64,000 bases of DNA, taken from positions 186,001-250,000 of the forward strand of contig NJFT01000029.1 in the NCBI GenBank assembly GCA_002221725.1, given 5' to 3'. The position numbers and the translations under genes were made by a program. This document shows, one piece after another, positions 10,445 to 22,120 of this stretch (the first letter of the stretch is position 1; each line of letters starts with the position of its first letter). The notes below the pieces were generated by a model that saw nothing but the letters and a program-made list of their open reading frames with translations, made no database searches and had not been told where the DNA came from. This DNA is from Scedosporium boydii. Taxonomy: Eukaryota; Ascomycota; Sordariomycetes; Microascales; Microascaceae.

Positions 10445-13400
10445 AGGCGTCAAGGCTGGCCCTTTTTGCTAAGCCAAACCTGGAACAACCTAGTCCCCGG
10501 CCAGGCTCACCTCGAGACAGCTACTGGACCATCGTCGACGTGGCAGAATCAGATTTCAGCACCGATGATGATTGCAGCGTCGTCGAAATATCGAGAGGTA
10601 TTTGAAACCGCCAACATCCACGTTGTTTTCAAACTCAGACTAACCCCAAGCCAGCCTCCAGCCCTCTCGCGATCGAGTTCAACAAGGTTAGCGTCGGTGA
10701 GCCTTTTGGAATCCATATCGATTGGCCTACGCGTCTCCCTTGGTTTCAGTTTCAAGACAAATATTTTACCGGTGAGACCTTTTTTCCTTTCGGCCCCTGT
10801 TCTCATGTTCTCTTATTGAAAGATATCCAGATGCATTCAAGAAGGCGGCCAGGTTACACGTCTCGAGGGCGAGGGGCCCAGACGACTCAGTCCACAGCGG
10901 AATCATGACACTGGGTGTCAAAAATATGCAGTTGCTTGCGACACCGCAGGCCGCCGGCCGAGTAGCGATGGAGTTGAGCAAGTACCTACCTGAGCGCCGC
11001 GAGGGCGATAACCTCGCCATAGTCCAGAGGCTCGTGCGCGGCGATAGGGCAGAAGCGAGGCAGCAGGAAATGGAGAATTTCGTATATCAGCTCTCCAACA
11101 ACCTCATCGAAGACGAAGACGAGGAGTTCGTGGACGATTTCGGCAAGTACACCAAGATCGTCAACATGTTCCGGGCTATCGACCTGCCCATGAGCGTATG
11201 GAAAGACTACTTTGCCAAAACTCTACGGGAACCGACCGGTCGAGCCTTTGTCGACAACCTGTACGAGGCTGCGCTCAATACTATATCCCTGGATATCTTG
11301 GAAGCTCTGCTAGAACTAGGCGTTGACCCTAACAGGATCTTCAAGACTTGGATGACTGGCGAGTGGGAGCGGCCCGTGCAACTCGCCGTGGACTGCCGCG
11401 TCAAAAACCTAGATATGCTCCGGCTCTTCATCCGTTTCGACGCGGACGTGAACTTACTCACCGATGAGGATGAGATATTCCCCCTGCATCAGGCGGCGAG
11501 AGAGTGCGATGTCGAACACGTCAGAGCGATAGTGGAAGCGGGCGCCGATATCAGGGCGGAGACGTACGACAGCGAGTTGATACTCTCCGTTCTCGGCTTT
11601 GCCACTCAAGCGGACAGGAGGTTGGATGACTATACGGACGAGGAGTGGAAAGAGAAATTCGGCGACGAGGACCGGCGCGGAGTCGCCACGGTGAAGTATC
11701 TCCTCTCACTCTTCGACCCGACGATAGACGCCGACCTAATCCAGGATGGGCTCGTCTCAGCGGCTGCCTCACGCAGGAGAGACATGATACCGCTCTTCAT
11801 CGAGGCCGGTGCGGACGTCAACGCCCGGTCGACCAAGGGGCTCACCCCTCTGCTGGCAACCGTTCTCCGCAGCTATCAAGACAGCGCCCTCCAAACAGCC
11901 ACGATGCTCATGGATCTAGGGGCGGACCCAAACCAGGGCCTGATCCTCCGGTCGCGGTCAGAGCCCAACACATTCCTTCCCATACACGCAGCAGCGGCTA
12001 GCGGCGATGGGAAAATAGTCAATCTCCTCATCCAGCGCGGCGCAGACGTCAACGCTCGCGTCCATTTAAAGTACGAAAAGGACGCGTGGCTCGTAGGCTC
12101 CCATTTCACCTCTCGGAAACAACGCCAATCCGACCTTCTGATGAACATGGCACGCTGCGACACGCCGCTCCGCCTCGCTCTGTTTCGAGATAAGCGGGGC
12201 GAGTGGGAACATAACCCCAAGCAGCCCGAAGCAGCCCTAGCACTGATGCGGGCCGGCGCTTCTCTGCGCGGCGGGGAGTTCGCGAGGGCTGGCTGCTTTG
12301 ATTCGGTCGAGCTCCTCCGCGAACTCATCTCTCGCGGAGCTGACGCCAACGAGATGGACTGGACGCGTCGCACGGCTCTGACGAACAGTCTCGAATGCGG
12401 GAATTTTGGTACGGTCCGCTACCTCCTCGAAGTAGCCGGCACGAGGCTTCAAGGCGGGGAGTTGACCAAGGCTGCTAGGGGTGGTAGCCGTGAGGCCGTG
12501 GAACTACTCCTCCAGCACGGGGCCTCTCTGGATTCGGAAAAGAGGTCAGAGGAGCTGCTAATAGAAGCCGCGGCGACGAGTAAAAACTGGGACTTACTCT
12601 CATGGATCGTGGAAAGGAAGGGTCAGAAAGACAACAGCTACTACAGTTCATCTGCACTCTGTACGGCTATTTGCGCCGGCCTCGGTAGCGACGCGAACTG
12701 GGAACGGCACCTCGACATGCTACTTCGACGAAGACCGCCAGGACGTCCCGTCTGCGTCGCGGAAGCCACGGCGCTCGGGTGCGCAGCTATAAAAGGCCAG
12801 AAACAAATCGTCGCACGCCTCCTCCGGCTTGGGCGTCCGCCGGCGTGCGTGCTACCCTTGGGCGGACAAAGAGCGATACACATCCTCGCAAAAGGACACC
12901 ACGGTGCCCTCGCTCAGGAATACGACAGGCCGTTTTTGCCCAGGGGGGCGTCAAACATACGATGTTCGGTGCTTGTTCCGGCCCTCGCCTTGGACAAGTC
13001 ATCCTGCGTCGGCATGCTCCTGCGGTCGGGTTGCAGGCCGGACCGGTTCGCCCTCCTCGTCGCGGTGGAGAGTGCGCATATCCAGGATTGGCAGAAGGAG
13101 GATATGGACGACGAGGAGGTTGAAGAACTCGTCGCGGATACCCTCGCCATGGTCCGGCGACTCACGAGGATGATGTCCCTGGAAGACGTCACCTACGCCG
13201 CCCACAAACTCCTGTATACGCCACTCCAGGGCGCCGCGCGGTTCAAGCGCCTAGACGTCGTCCGGCACCTCGTCAGCCTCGGCGTCGACGTCAACGTCCC
13301 CCCGCCACCGTGCCGCAACCCCATAGAAACCGACGATGCCTGGGAGCCGCTGATGCCCCGCACCGCGCTACAGGCCGCCGTCGAGCACGGCGATATGGAA

Positions 13401-13856
13401 ATGATCGACCTGCTCCTGTCGGCCGGGGCGGACGTTAACGGCCCTCCCGCTCGCTCTTCGGGGGCTACGGCGCTGCAGCTTGCGGCGGGGACTGGACAGA
13501 TTGGCACTGCGCGCAAGCTTATGAGCTTAGGTGCGGATATCAACGCCCCCGGTGCTAGGGTGCATGGCAGGACGGCGTTGGAGGCGGCGGCGGAACAGGG
13601 TAGGTTGGACATGGTGCAATTTTTGCTGGAGTCCGGAGCGAAGGTTACTGGGGAGTATAAGAGGGTGTATCATCGGTCGGTGAGGTTAGCGAGGAGGAAT
13701 GGATATGGGGCTGTGGAAAGATTGATTCGGGAATGGAAGCGGGAAAGGGAGCAGGAGGAAGGGCTATTGGTTGCTGATGACTCGTCGACGTCTTCGTATA
13801 TGTTTGATTCCAGTGAAGAGGAGAGCGAAGAAGACAGCGAAGAGGCCAGCGAGTGA
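10445..13856 (+). CDS. Large ankyrin-repeat protein (first exon unresolved)
   Basis: The ATG at 10905 begins a long open frame, but the coding signal continues upstream. Exon 10655..10771 joins exon 10831..13856 through a GTGAGA..CCAG intron of 59 bp. An earlier exon ending at 10597 joins through a GTATTT..GACTAAC..CCAG intron of 57 bp. The joined text reads DCSVVEISRASSPLAIEF and then WFQFQDKYFTDAFKKAARLH, in phase throughout. Upstream of 10597 the frame has no ATG before a TGA at 10417, so at least one more exon must exist; the true start is not known and the feature start is approximate. Many ankyrin units follow, for example PLFIEAGADVNARSTKG, NLLIQRGADVNARVH and DLLLSAGADVNGPP. The tail is Glu/Ser-rich and acidic. 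It is a cytosolic or nuclear scaffold by inference. Confidence 0.85.
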
Positions 13857-14265
13857 AATGTATTTCAAATAAACGCAATTCGAGAATAATCGATGGACCT
13901 TGCTAGTGAAAAGAGTACCAAGACGAACAAGGGAGGTCTGTGTTGGTGGTTCAGGAACCCCAAGCACTGCAGGTTGATCTTGCTGAATGCTGCTCTAGAG
14001 GCCTGTGGTGCATGCTCGACTCACTTTCCCGAACTCGGAATCCGGTCTCCAAGCACGAGGCCGCGGACTTCATCAGGGTGCTCTTAAATGGCCCTATATT
14101 TCTGCTAAACGGTACTTGTCGTTTAATGCCATTTTTCAATTGAAAATATAATTAATGTACTTTTGCCTTCTCTCCAAATCTCTTGAAATCTATATTAAAA
14201 CAACATTGAAAGCAAGATGCATATGCTTTTCTCCAGCCATGATTTTTTTTTTCGTTGCCTTTCAA
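13857..14265. other. Intergenic between convergent genes
   Basis: Ankyrin and LEU4 genes converge; this holds their 3' ends and a T-rich stretch. No gene is seen. Confidence 0.5.
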
Positions 14266-16695
14266 TTACATACCGTTCGCCTTCTCCTCCAAAACGGAGA
14301 TGAAATTGGGCGTTCCTTGAGGAGCGGCGGCCTTCAGGTTAAGGGTGACGGGTTGGGTCGTGATCAACTGCAAATCAGGCGATATCGTCGGTTAGCCAGA
14401 AAGTCTTGAATTACTCCCTTTAATAACCATTCATGGGAGCGAGACTTACATTGCTGGCCGCGCTCAGAAGGGCAATGAGCGAGCTCTGTACCACGTCCTC
14501 GTGGATACCGACACCCCACACCGTCTTCTTGCTGCCCGCAGGCTTGCACTCGATATACGAGGCGGCCTTGACGCCTCGGCCCTCGCCAATGGCGTGCTCC
14601 TTGTAGTCATTCACGTCAAGGTCGAGATTGATCTCCTTGAGGGCGGCTACCATGCTAGAAATGGGACCATTCCCACGACCACGCAGCTTCACTTCTTTAC
14701 CATCCACGAGGATAACGCCGTCAAAGATCCGTATCAGGTCTTTCGTGTCTTGGGTCTTACCTGTCGTAGGCAGGGGAGACTGCGAGCGGTCGGGGGTGAT
14801 GCTGTAATCAACGAGGCTAAAGTGGGGGTTCCCGCCCAGGAAATACGTCGCCTCAAAGAGGTCGGTAATCTCGGTGGCCAGCAGCTCTCGTCCGAGCTCT
14901 TCGGCGCGGTTCTGGACGACGGCGGAGAAGGCGACCTGCAGGCCGCGGGGGAGATCGAGCTCCATCTTCGATTGCAGAATGAAGGCGCTTCCGCCCTTTC
15001 CCGACTGCGAGTTGACGCGGATGATGGCTTCGTAGTTGCGGCCGATGTCCTGGGGGTCCAGCGGCAGGTAGGGCATGCCGTTCCATGGGTCGTTCCATGG
15101 GTCCTCGCTTGTGAGGCCCAGGCGCTTGCGGTTCTGGAAACCCTTCTTGATTGCATCTTGGTGGCTGCCCGAAAACGCCGCGCATACTAGACTGCCGCCG
15201 TAGGGAGCGCGCTGGTGGACGGGGATCTTGGTGCAGGATTCGACCATGTCGATGACTGAGTTCAGATCGGAGAAATCGATATTGGGGCTCACACCTTGTG
15301 TGTAAAGGTTCAGAGCCAAGGTGACAAGATCGACATTGCCCGTCCTCTCGCCGTTGCTGTGGGAAGATGTAATTAGTATTGTCTCACGAATTGCACAACA
15401 AAGACGAGAAAGGTGACACGAACCCGAACAGACAGCCCTCTACACGGTCGGCTCCGGCCATCTGGGCGAGTTCTGCTGCAGCAACACCTATACCACGTCA
15501 GTAGCCGCACCACGGCACCAGAATTTGGCAATACTAACTAGTTCCACGATCGTTGTGAGGGTGCTGCGGGAAATCGTTAGCAGGGTCATGACACGAATGT
15601 GAAAGGCGGGTGATGGGAAGCGGGAAGGGGTATGACATACCAGAGACACGCATACGTTCTCCCTGTCACCGATGTTGTTACAAAACGATTCTATCAGGTC
15701 GGCGTAGATGTTGGGTGTCGCCAGCTCAACCGTAGCGGGCAAGTTGAAGATGATCTGGTCACCGGCCTCCGCATTAGGGCCCCACGCATCCTTTACCGCG
15801 CGGCATACCCTGACGGCATAGTCGGGATTTGTGTCGGAGAAGCACTCGGGCGAGAATTCGAACAGCCACCGAGTGTCAGAAGCTTCGGGGTTGTCCTTAG
15901 TCAGGGACCTGACCAGCTTGGTGCATTCGACCGCGAGCTCCAGGGTCTGCTCCTCGGAGTAACCGAAGACGACTTGGCGGAAACACTCGCTCGTGGCGAG
16001 GTAGATATGGATGATGGCGTTCTTCGCGCCGCGCACCGCCTCGACGGTCCTCCGGATGAGATCGGGGCGGCAGGGGGAGAGGACTTGGAGGAATACGTCA
16101 TCGGGTACGGCTCCGGGGGTTTCGATCAGGCGGCGGGTGAAGTTGAAGTCGGTCTGGGACGCGGAGGGGAAGGAGACCTCGATCTCCTTGTAGCCGAGAT
16201 CGCACAGCATCTTGAAGTAGCGCCATTTCTCTTCGCCGCTCTGTTGTTGACCCGGCCACGTCAGTTCTGGAAGCAAAGTCAAAGGGCCTGTGTGGGAGTA
16301 AAGAAACGTACCATTGGATCGGGCAGACTCTGGTTGCCATCGCGGAGACAGGAGCTGGGGGGACGTTAGTAATGATCCATGCGCTAAAGGCGTGGATTGA
16401 GGAACAGAACATACGACAGCCAGCGAGGGGCCTTGTCAATGGTCTTGTTGGGCCATTGCCGGTTGGGCAAATGCGGCGGCTACCCGAGTCAGCTAAAAAA
16501 AGATCAATTGATACAAAAGTCGAGGGCATTGAGGCACGAAACTTACCTTGAAGGGCTTGTATTTCTTTGACGGTTCCTTGAGCCTGCAGGGAAGGGTCGA
16601 GAAGGTTAGTGCTGTGCGAGTCAAAACGGCCAATTGACCAGAGCAGTGTCCGCCGGCAGCTTAAAGCTCCAGCAACATTGAACCTACATGGGCAT
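14266..16695 (-). CDS. LEU4: 2-isopropylmalate synthase
   Basis: Nine minus-strand exons join in frame: 16688..16695, 16547..16583, 16415..16479, 16312..16354, 15641..16240, 15539..15563, 15424..15487, 14450..15356 and 14266..14367, giving 616 residues, the usual fungal length. The first exon is only 8 nt (ATG CCC AT). Visible family marks are [32 protein letters not shown], the metal-binding HPHNDRG, and [20 protein letters not shown]. The regulatory C-terminal domain ends in [32 protein letters not shown] and [10 protein letters not shown]. It condenses acetyl-CoA with 2-ketoisovalerate, the first committed step of leucine synthesis, and the enzyme is normally feedback-inhibited by leucine through that C-terminal domain. 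No clear mitochondrial presequence is seen after the MPMLKEPSKK start. Every exon is intact. Confidence 0.96.
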
Positions 16696-19219
16696 CCTGG
16701 CAGCGGGGGGACGTCGTCCGGTGTTTGGGAACGGGCCAGCTGGTGCGGGGTGTCTCGAGGATGAGGGTTGGAAAGAGCAAGGGCAATTGCAAGGCGAGGA
16801 AGCAAGGGACGGGTTGTTCCTAATTCCCACGGGCAGTACCTCTAAAGAAGATGAAGAAGGTGAGAAAGAAGTACGAAGTTATGGATAGAAATACGCAGCC
16901 GAATCGGAGAAGAAGTACGAAATAGAAAACCCTTCCAATATGTTGAGTCACAGAAACGGGCAGAAAGCGGGGTCTAAACTATGACTACTTTTAAGAAGTT
17001 GGAGAAGCTGCCAAAAGTTAAGTCACGACATCAGAGTCGAATCAAGGTACGAAGTACAATTGAGTTGTACTTTTTGGAGGGGCAAAAAGTTTTTGCAAAG
17101 ATTTTTTTTGTTCTGATCAGACTTGGATCAATTGATCAAATCGGAGTCGGCGACCCACTCCGACCCCACACACTAAAAACAGCATCCGTACTGTGTACAT
17201 CACCCTTTTACCTACATTTTTAACAGTCTTAGGTCAGCTTAGTATTACTTTATTTTCTTTTTTTTTTTTCTTCTTTTAAATGAGGATTAAAATGCTAACT
17301 GTCGGGGTACGTTACAAGCGTCTGGCCGGAAGAGCCCCGCCCCGGAGTCCCAACGATGCCGCAAGAAGTAAACGTCGGGGAGCCTTGGTCAGGCAAGTCT
17401 CCAACCGGGGAGGCGTCGGAGTCTCGGAGAGGTGGACGGATTTACGGCAGACGAATGACGTAGGGCAAGGGTCTTGGCTCGAAAGAAGGGTCGCCACGAC
17501 TCACTCTTGCAGAGCGAAGGAGCAGCGATCAGGCCCCAATTGATAGCCAGTATTGGAGACTAACCCGACGCTGGCCGATGTCTCCTGAGAGACGGGACAG
17601 AAATTAAGCAAGGCCTGGTCATAAATTGACCAAGTTTGCAACTGCTTCCACAATATAGCCAAAGAAGAGAGACAGAATATAAAAACAAGTAGAATTATTA
17701 TAGCCTCGTAAATTACAAATACATTAACTATGCGCGCTCAAAAAATCCAAATATGATATCTGCGGATAATAAGAAAATAAAAGTGTAAAGGAGACTAGAT
17801 AGGTCGAAGGGGAGCTATAGTCTCGCAGCACAATGGACCTCTTCACGGCTCTTTGTCCGAGTTTCTCTCCACAGTCCTCTATGGCCTCTCTTGGAGGTAA
17901 CTACCCCAAATATCCTTGGAGGCGACGAGTACATCAACTTGTTATGGAGGTAGGATGTCGGGGACGCGTAGCCTAAAACTTACGGCACTTGGGATGGGGC
18001 ATGGGCATCCGACTTGCACGAGGACATATATCGCCGGCACACTTCAAATTCCCTCCTAAAGTCCAGCCCCTTGCTAAGAGGTGGTAGGAACCTCACGACC
18101 ACTCAAAACCAGGCCGGCTGGTCATAGTAAATATAACTGACCCCGGGTTTGTGTAAGGTGGTGTTGACATTTCAAGCTGTAGGTATGACCAAGCACAACG
18201 AACACACAGTTGAGGCGGATCTTTATGGATAGAAGCCGAGACTTTGCGGCTCTTGTGGACTTGTATCGCCGTTGATAGATGTTGCTAAAAACTGGCTGTA
18301 AAATTCGGGCCGCGGCGATATTAGTCCTATGTAGGATCGTATAAATGTCGCTGCAACATACCACTCCAACGGTGAGAGGATGGGTGAGAGAGGCAGCAGA
18401 ATTAAAGGAAATCGAAAATTGAAAGAGGATAAATGTACATTAAAGATCTTCCTATCTCAATTACCGTGCCAAGCTCTCCAGCCCATCATGGCCTACCTAT
18501 CCTGCTCTGTAACTGACAACATGAACGAAAAGGCACTGCGAGAGGTAGGTAGACAGTAGCTAGCACTGCTAGCACCTGTAGCGAGCGAATCCGAGATGAC
18601 CAGAGTGAGCTTTTCGACGACAACCTGACACTACCGGACTTCAAGATCCATTTAGCAAGGAAGGAGCGCCCAACGTCCACCTTCGAGTCAGGAAAGAGCC
18701 CCATCAAGGAAGGAAGGAGCCACCCCAGCTCCGTAAAACCCCCCAAGTTAACTATATAGGGATAAACAATTTGCAGGGCCTCCAAGGAACCTGTCAGCAG
18801 GGCAGCTGGTTAATCCGCCCCCTCTTGGCAGCTGGTTGAAAGCGCTTGAGGTGTTCTCGGTTCGACCCCTGGTTGGACCAGAAGTAATAGGATTTTCTCG
18901 GCAAGCTGGCGCCGGCGGGTTCCGGTAATTTTTTTTTTTTTCCCCTTCCTTTTCTTTCTCAGGGAAAAGGGGGGGGGGGGGGGGGGGGGGGGGGTGGCGG
19001 GGGAAGGCGTTTATTCTAAGATTAACCTTCTCGTATACGACGGCTTAATGGGAAAGGTAAGAACGGGGAAATATAGTCAAGTAGCGAGGAATTTAGACAT
19101 TATTAGAAGATAATCCTTCAATGTGGCGAGAATGGCGCCCTTCCCATTAGTACCAATCCGTAACCGCTTTCCTGTCCTTATGGGTTGCAACAACATATTT
19201 CCATCTTGATTGACTTCAG
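16696..19219. other. Gene-poor 2.5-kb stretch
   Basis: No coding frame resembles a protein family. It holds the LEU4 promoter (16.7-17.2 kb), a segment with TG..CA ends that could be an old LTR (17300-17717, weak), AT-rich sequence around 17.6-17.8 kb, and a T run followed by a 26-nt G run near 18.93-18.99 kb. Confidence 0.5.
18969..18994 (+). repeat. Poly-G run (26 G)
   Basis: A 26-nt guanine homopolymer, preceded by a T run and a C/T-rich tract. Length may be inexact. Confidence 0.9.
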
Positions 19220-20097
19220 TCAGGCCATTTCGTGGCGCGGGATGCCGTCTGCCTCGTGTTGTACTGGGCCCCCGACCCTGGGCTCCCGCACCTCACCCGC
19301 GATAGGCTTAACCTCTTTGCCCTCCACTTCAGGTGTCTCTGTGATAATAGCATCCGGCGTAGACTGTGCGGCTCTCCGGCGATTCCGTCTCAGTATGAGA
19401 AAACATGCAATTCCGCCAATCACGAATGCCAGTGGTATCCCAATGCCCAACCCAATCTTGTACCCGGTTTTGCCATTAGAGCTTGAGGGCTCGGGTGAAC
19501 TAAAAGATGAATCCTAGTAAAATCAGTATCGTCGCAAATCGGGATTGAGGCTAGAATGTAGCTACCGGTGATGTGAAGCTGGGCGAGGAGCTAGAACTAG
19601 TAGAGGTAGTGGAAGCTCCACTGGCAGCCGTGACTTCTACATATTTCGAGTTGAACCCAACTCCGTCCCCCCAAGACCAGATCATGAAATGGATCGGCTC
19701 AAACCGGTAATCCGGGCCATTCCCATACAATGACCCTACTGTCCATGTATACGACGTTGGTACTGGGGCCGGCGCGCGATCTAACATGGAACCTGACAAT
19801 TAGTTGAACCGAACATCTCTAAAGCTAAAGAAGATAATAACCTATGAGAGTGAGGTTATAGACTCCGCGATCCGCCGGGTCTCTTGGGCCCTGAAAGGCA
19901 ATCAGCGAAAGTAGGCTGGTGCTGTTGGTTGCCCATTCTAAATTTATCGTCTCTCCAATCTCAAATGTTAGATGTGAGTCACCAACGACGGCAATGTCAG
20001 GCCCGGCCGTGGGAGGAAAGATAAAACCATTGCTCTGTGCAAATATGAGGAGTGGGAAAGAGAACACGCCCAGGATGAAGAAGGTGGAAAATGCCAT
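19220..20097 (-). CDS. Secreted-type single-pass membrane protein, Ser/Thr-rich
   Basis: Three minus-strand exons, 19842..20097, 19566..19792 and 19220..19513, join in frame to 258 residues. Residues 1-21 form a signal peptide (FFILGVFSFPLLIFAQS). An extracellular part follows with IGETINLEWATNSTSLLSLI and N-glycosylation sequons, then a Ser/Thr-rich stalk, one transmembrane helix (IGLGIGIPLAFVIGGIACFL) and a basic start to the cytosolic tail (RRNRRR). The tail of about 55 residues is charged and lacks a recognised domain. The shape (signal, beta-type ectodomain, Ser/Thr stalk, helix, short tail) is common for fungal surface proteins of unknown role and for wall-stress-sensor-like proteins, but no WSC cysteine pattern is present. 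No function is assigned. Confidence 0.75.
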
Positions 20098-20965
20098 CGA
20101 GGGCAGAATGTGGAACAGCGTTCGCCTGCAGGGACATACGAAGTACAGGAATGAGTGAGCAGTTTGGGGCGAGGAAGGAATCCTCTTCCCGAGTTGTAGG
20201 AAATAATGGGACACAATATTGCCTCTCTCCCACAGCATCAGCTGAAGGACAGGGCTCCTAATCAAGTATCGTGCATGTCAATAAAATGAAAAATGCCAAT
20301 GCGTTGGTCCGGAGGCGGTGCTGGACTGCTACCCAAGCATGCCCAAAACGGACAAGTGCGCGACAAAGTAGGATCAATAAAAGCCTATAAGAAGAGCTAA
20401 TTTATTCGTCCGGGGTAACGAAAAAAGAGGGCTGGCCCTGGCTGACCTATGAAGTATGGCCTGGTTGTCACTGACCATTGATGTCAAATAATCAGGGGCA
20501 AACGGGAGCTTCAGAGGAAACCCTCCGATTCTTAGCTCAAAACTCCCCAGCAACTTCCGAGGAGTAAAACGGGTCCCCCGGATCTGGTCTCGGCGTCCGG
20601 CACTGCAAGCGGATCGGTGGACCGGCTGGTATTAGCGTCCAGCGGAGATCTCGCAGCCCATGTGGAGAAGAATGTTCTGTCAAACTCGGCCCGGGCTTGC
20701 CTTCTCGGCCAGCAGGGGTTTCTGCAATCTGCTTTCTTACTCGGGCTGGGGATCCATCGGGACGAGAAGTCAGTTTATTCTCCTGTCCTACGTATTTGGC
20801 TTTTTCGGTGGGAATGAAAACGAGGCTACAACAATTCATGTCCAATCTGGTCTCCTACCGTAACGAACCGTCATGTTCTTAAAGAGACTTTAGATGTCCT
20901 TTACTATCTGTACCTTATCCAACGCGCTTCTCGCATGAACTCCTTTCACCTCGGCCACTGCATGT
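20098..20965. other. Intergenic, no gene seen
   Basis: Upstream of the membrane-protein gene and downstream of the next minus-strand gene. Only short overlapping frames occur. Confidence 0.45.
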
Positions 20966-21605
20966 TTATAGGTTTCTAGGTCTTGTCTCGTCAACAGCTC
21001 TTCTCAGATCTTTTATTTCCCCACTCTGCTCTTCGAATTTTCTATAGGATTTTGCGGCTTGTCAGTCAACTTTCAAAAAAGGTCCAGCATGCCTACGAGC
21101 CATGCCCAACTCACCTCGCAATCAATGTCAGTAGAATGGTGGTAAAGTTCTGCTTGTGACTCTCCAGTTTCCCAAGCTTCGTCGCCGTATCTTTTTCATA
21201 GTACCACCATCTGATCCTCGCCCACATAGAAGGAGGTAAGTGGAAATTCGTTCCATCCTTATCACACTCGCCGAGTTTCTCTAGGTGCGCCCTAGCATCT
21301 CTGTGGGCCGCAATGAAATTGCTGTAGGAATCGTGCACCAGGCTGGCCATGCTCTCCACAACAGGGTCTGACTGCGTCACCAGACCAACGAGATAGCCGT
21401 GAATGTTATTTATATGCACTCGCGTTTGGGTAAGCGATTCGTAAATGTCCTGGGCCTCGTCGTTTGCATTCCGCGTGATGGCAAGGAAAGCAGCAGCCGA
21501 GAGAAACAAACTGAATGCGAATGTCAAGAGGCCCAGCACGTTGCTCGCCAAGGAGAGCGGGCTATCGTCGCATTCCGGGCATGCCTCCGTGAGAAGACAA
21601 TTCAT
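20966..21605 (-). CDS. Small membrane/helical protein, HeLo-like in outline
   Basis: Two exons, 21115..21605 and 20966..21041 (73-bp intron with GTGAGT, CTGAC and TATAG), encode 188 residues. After a Cys/Asp-rich start, residues 16-45 hold a Leu/Ala/Phe-rich helix (NVLGLLTFAFSLFLSAAAFL) followed by long helices (AQDIYESLTQTRVHINNI, SNFIAAHRDARAHLEKL) and a charged end. I do not recognise the family firmly. The opening SPLSLASNVLGLL and the all-helical layout resemble N-terminal parts of fungal HeLo/SesA-like signalling proteins, which is inference only. It is transcribed head-to-head with the ubiquitin-like gene at 22.1 kb, 515 bp apart, so the two may share a promoter region. Confidence 0.6.
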
Positions 21606-22120
21606 CCCCCAGGTCGAGGGTCATTTATTTGGGATTGGCGGTTCGAATGATGGCGAAGTTGTGCCTCCGAAGTGGATTGCTGGAGCCAGAACACGTCGGA
21701 AATGTCCGCGTTTCGTCGTTGTCTCGCTGCGCCCATTGATCAGATCATCGCTAATAATCGATGTGAGCAGAGGCTGCAGAGCCCTATTTATACCTGTAGG
21801 TTAGCTCTCCAATCAGCAACTGGAAACGGAGTATTATTGGCTTGGCCTGTTCAATCTTGTTACCTAGTTTAGACTGGCGGCACCCAAGACGTGTCGAGCA
21901 TCCATTGGCCTGACGACTAGGTCCTTGGTATTTATATCATGACACGATTGCGAGCTCTTTGATGTTGAGCATGTCAGTTTCTTGGAGTCTAGAGATTTTT
22001 CTTTTCCCTTTTCTGTCTTCTTTTTCGAATTTCCTCAAGTTTCCATCGCCAAACTGTCTACTTGGTGCTGAGTTGTGTGGGACTCAACCTTTACTATTAA
22101 TCCCCTCATCGTCCTCGGAT
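21606..22120. promoter_or_regulatory. Shared upstream region of a divergent gene pair
   Basis: The 515 bp lie between two start codons facing away from each other, with a T/C-rich tract near 21985-22030. It is inferred to carry both promoters; no specific operator is recognised. Confidence 0.4.

Noticed and set aside
14501..15190. 229-codon plus-strand frame opposite LEU4
   Set aside because: Antisense shadow; LEU4 explains the region completely.
18800..18890. GGTTCGACCCC-type B box near AGCTGGTTGAAAGCG
   Set aside because: Resembles tRNA promoter elements but no stems pair; not called an RNA gene.
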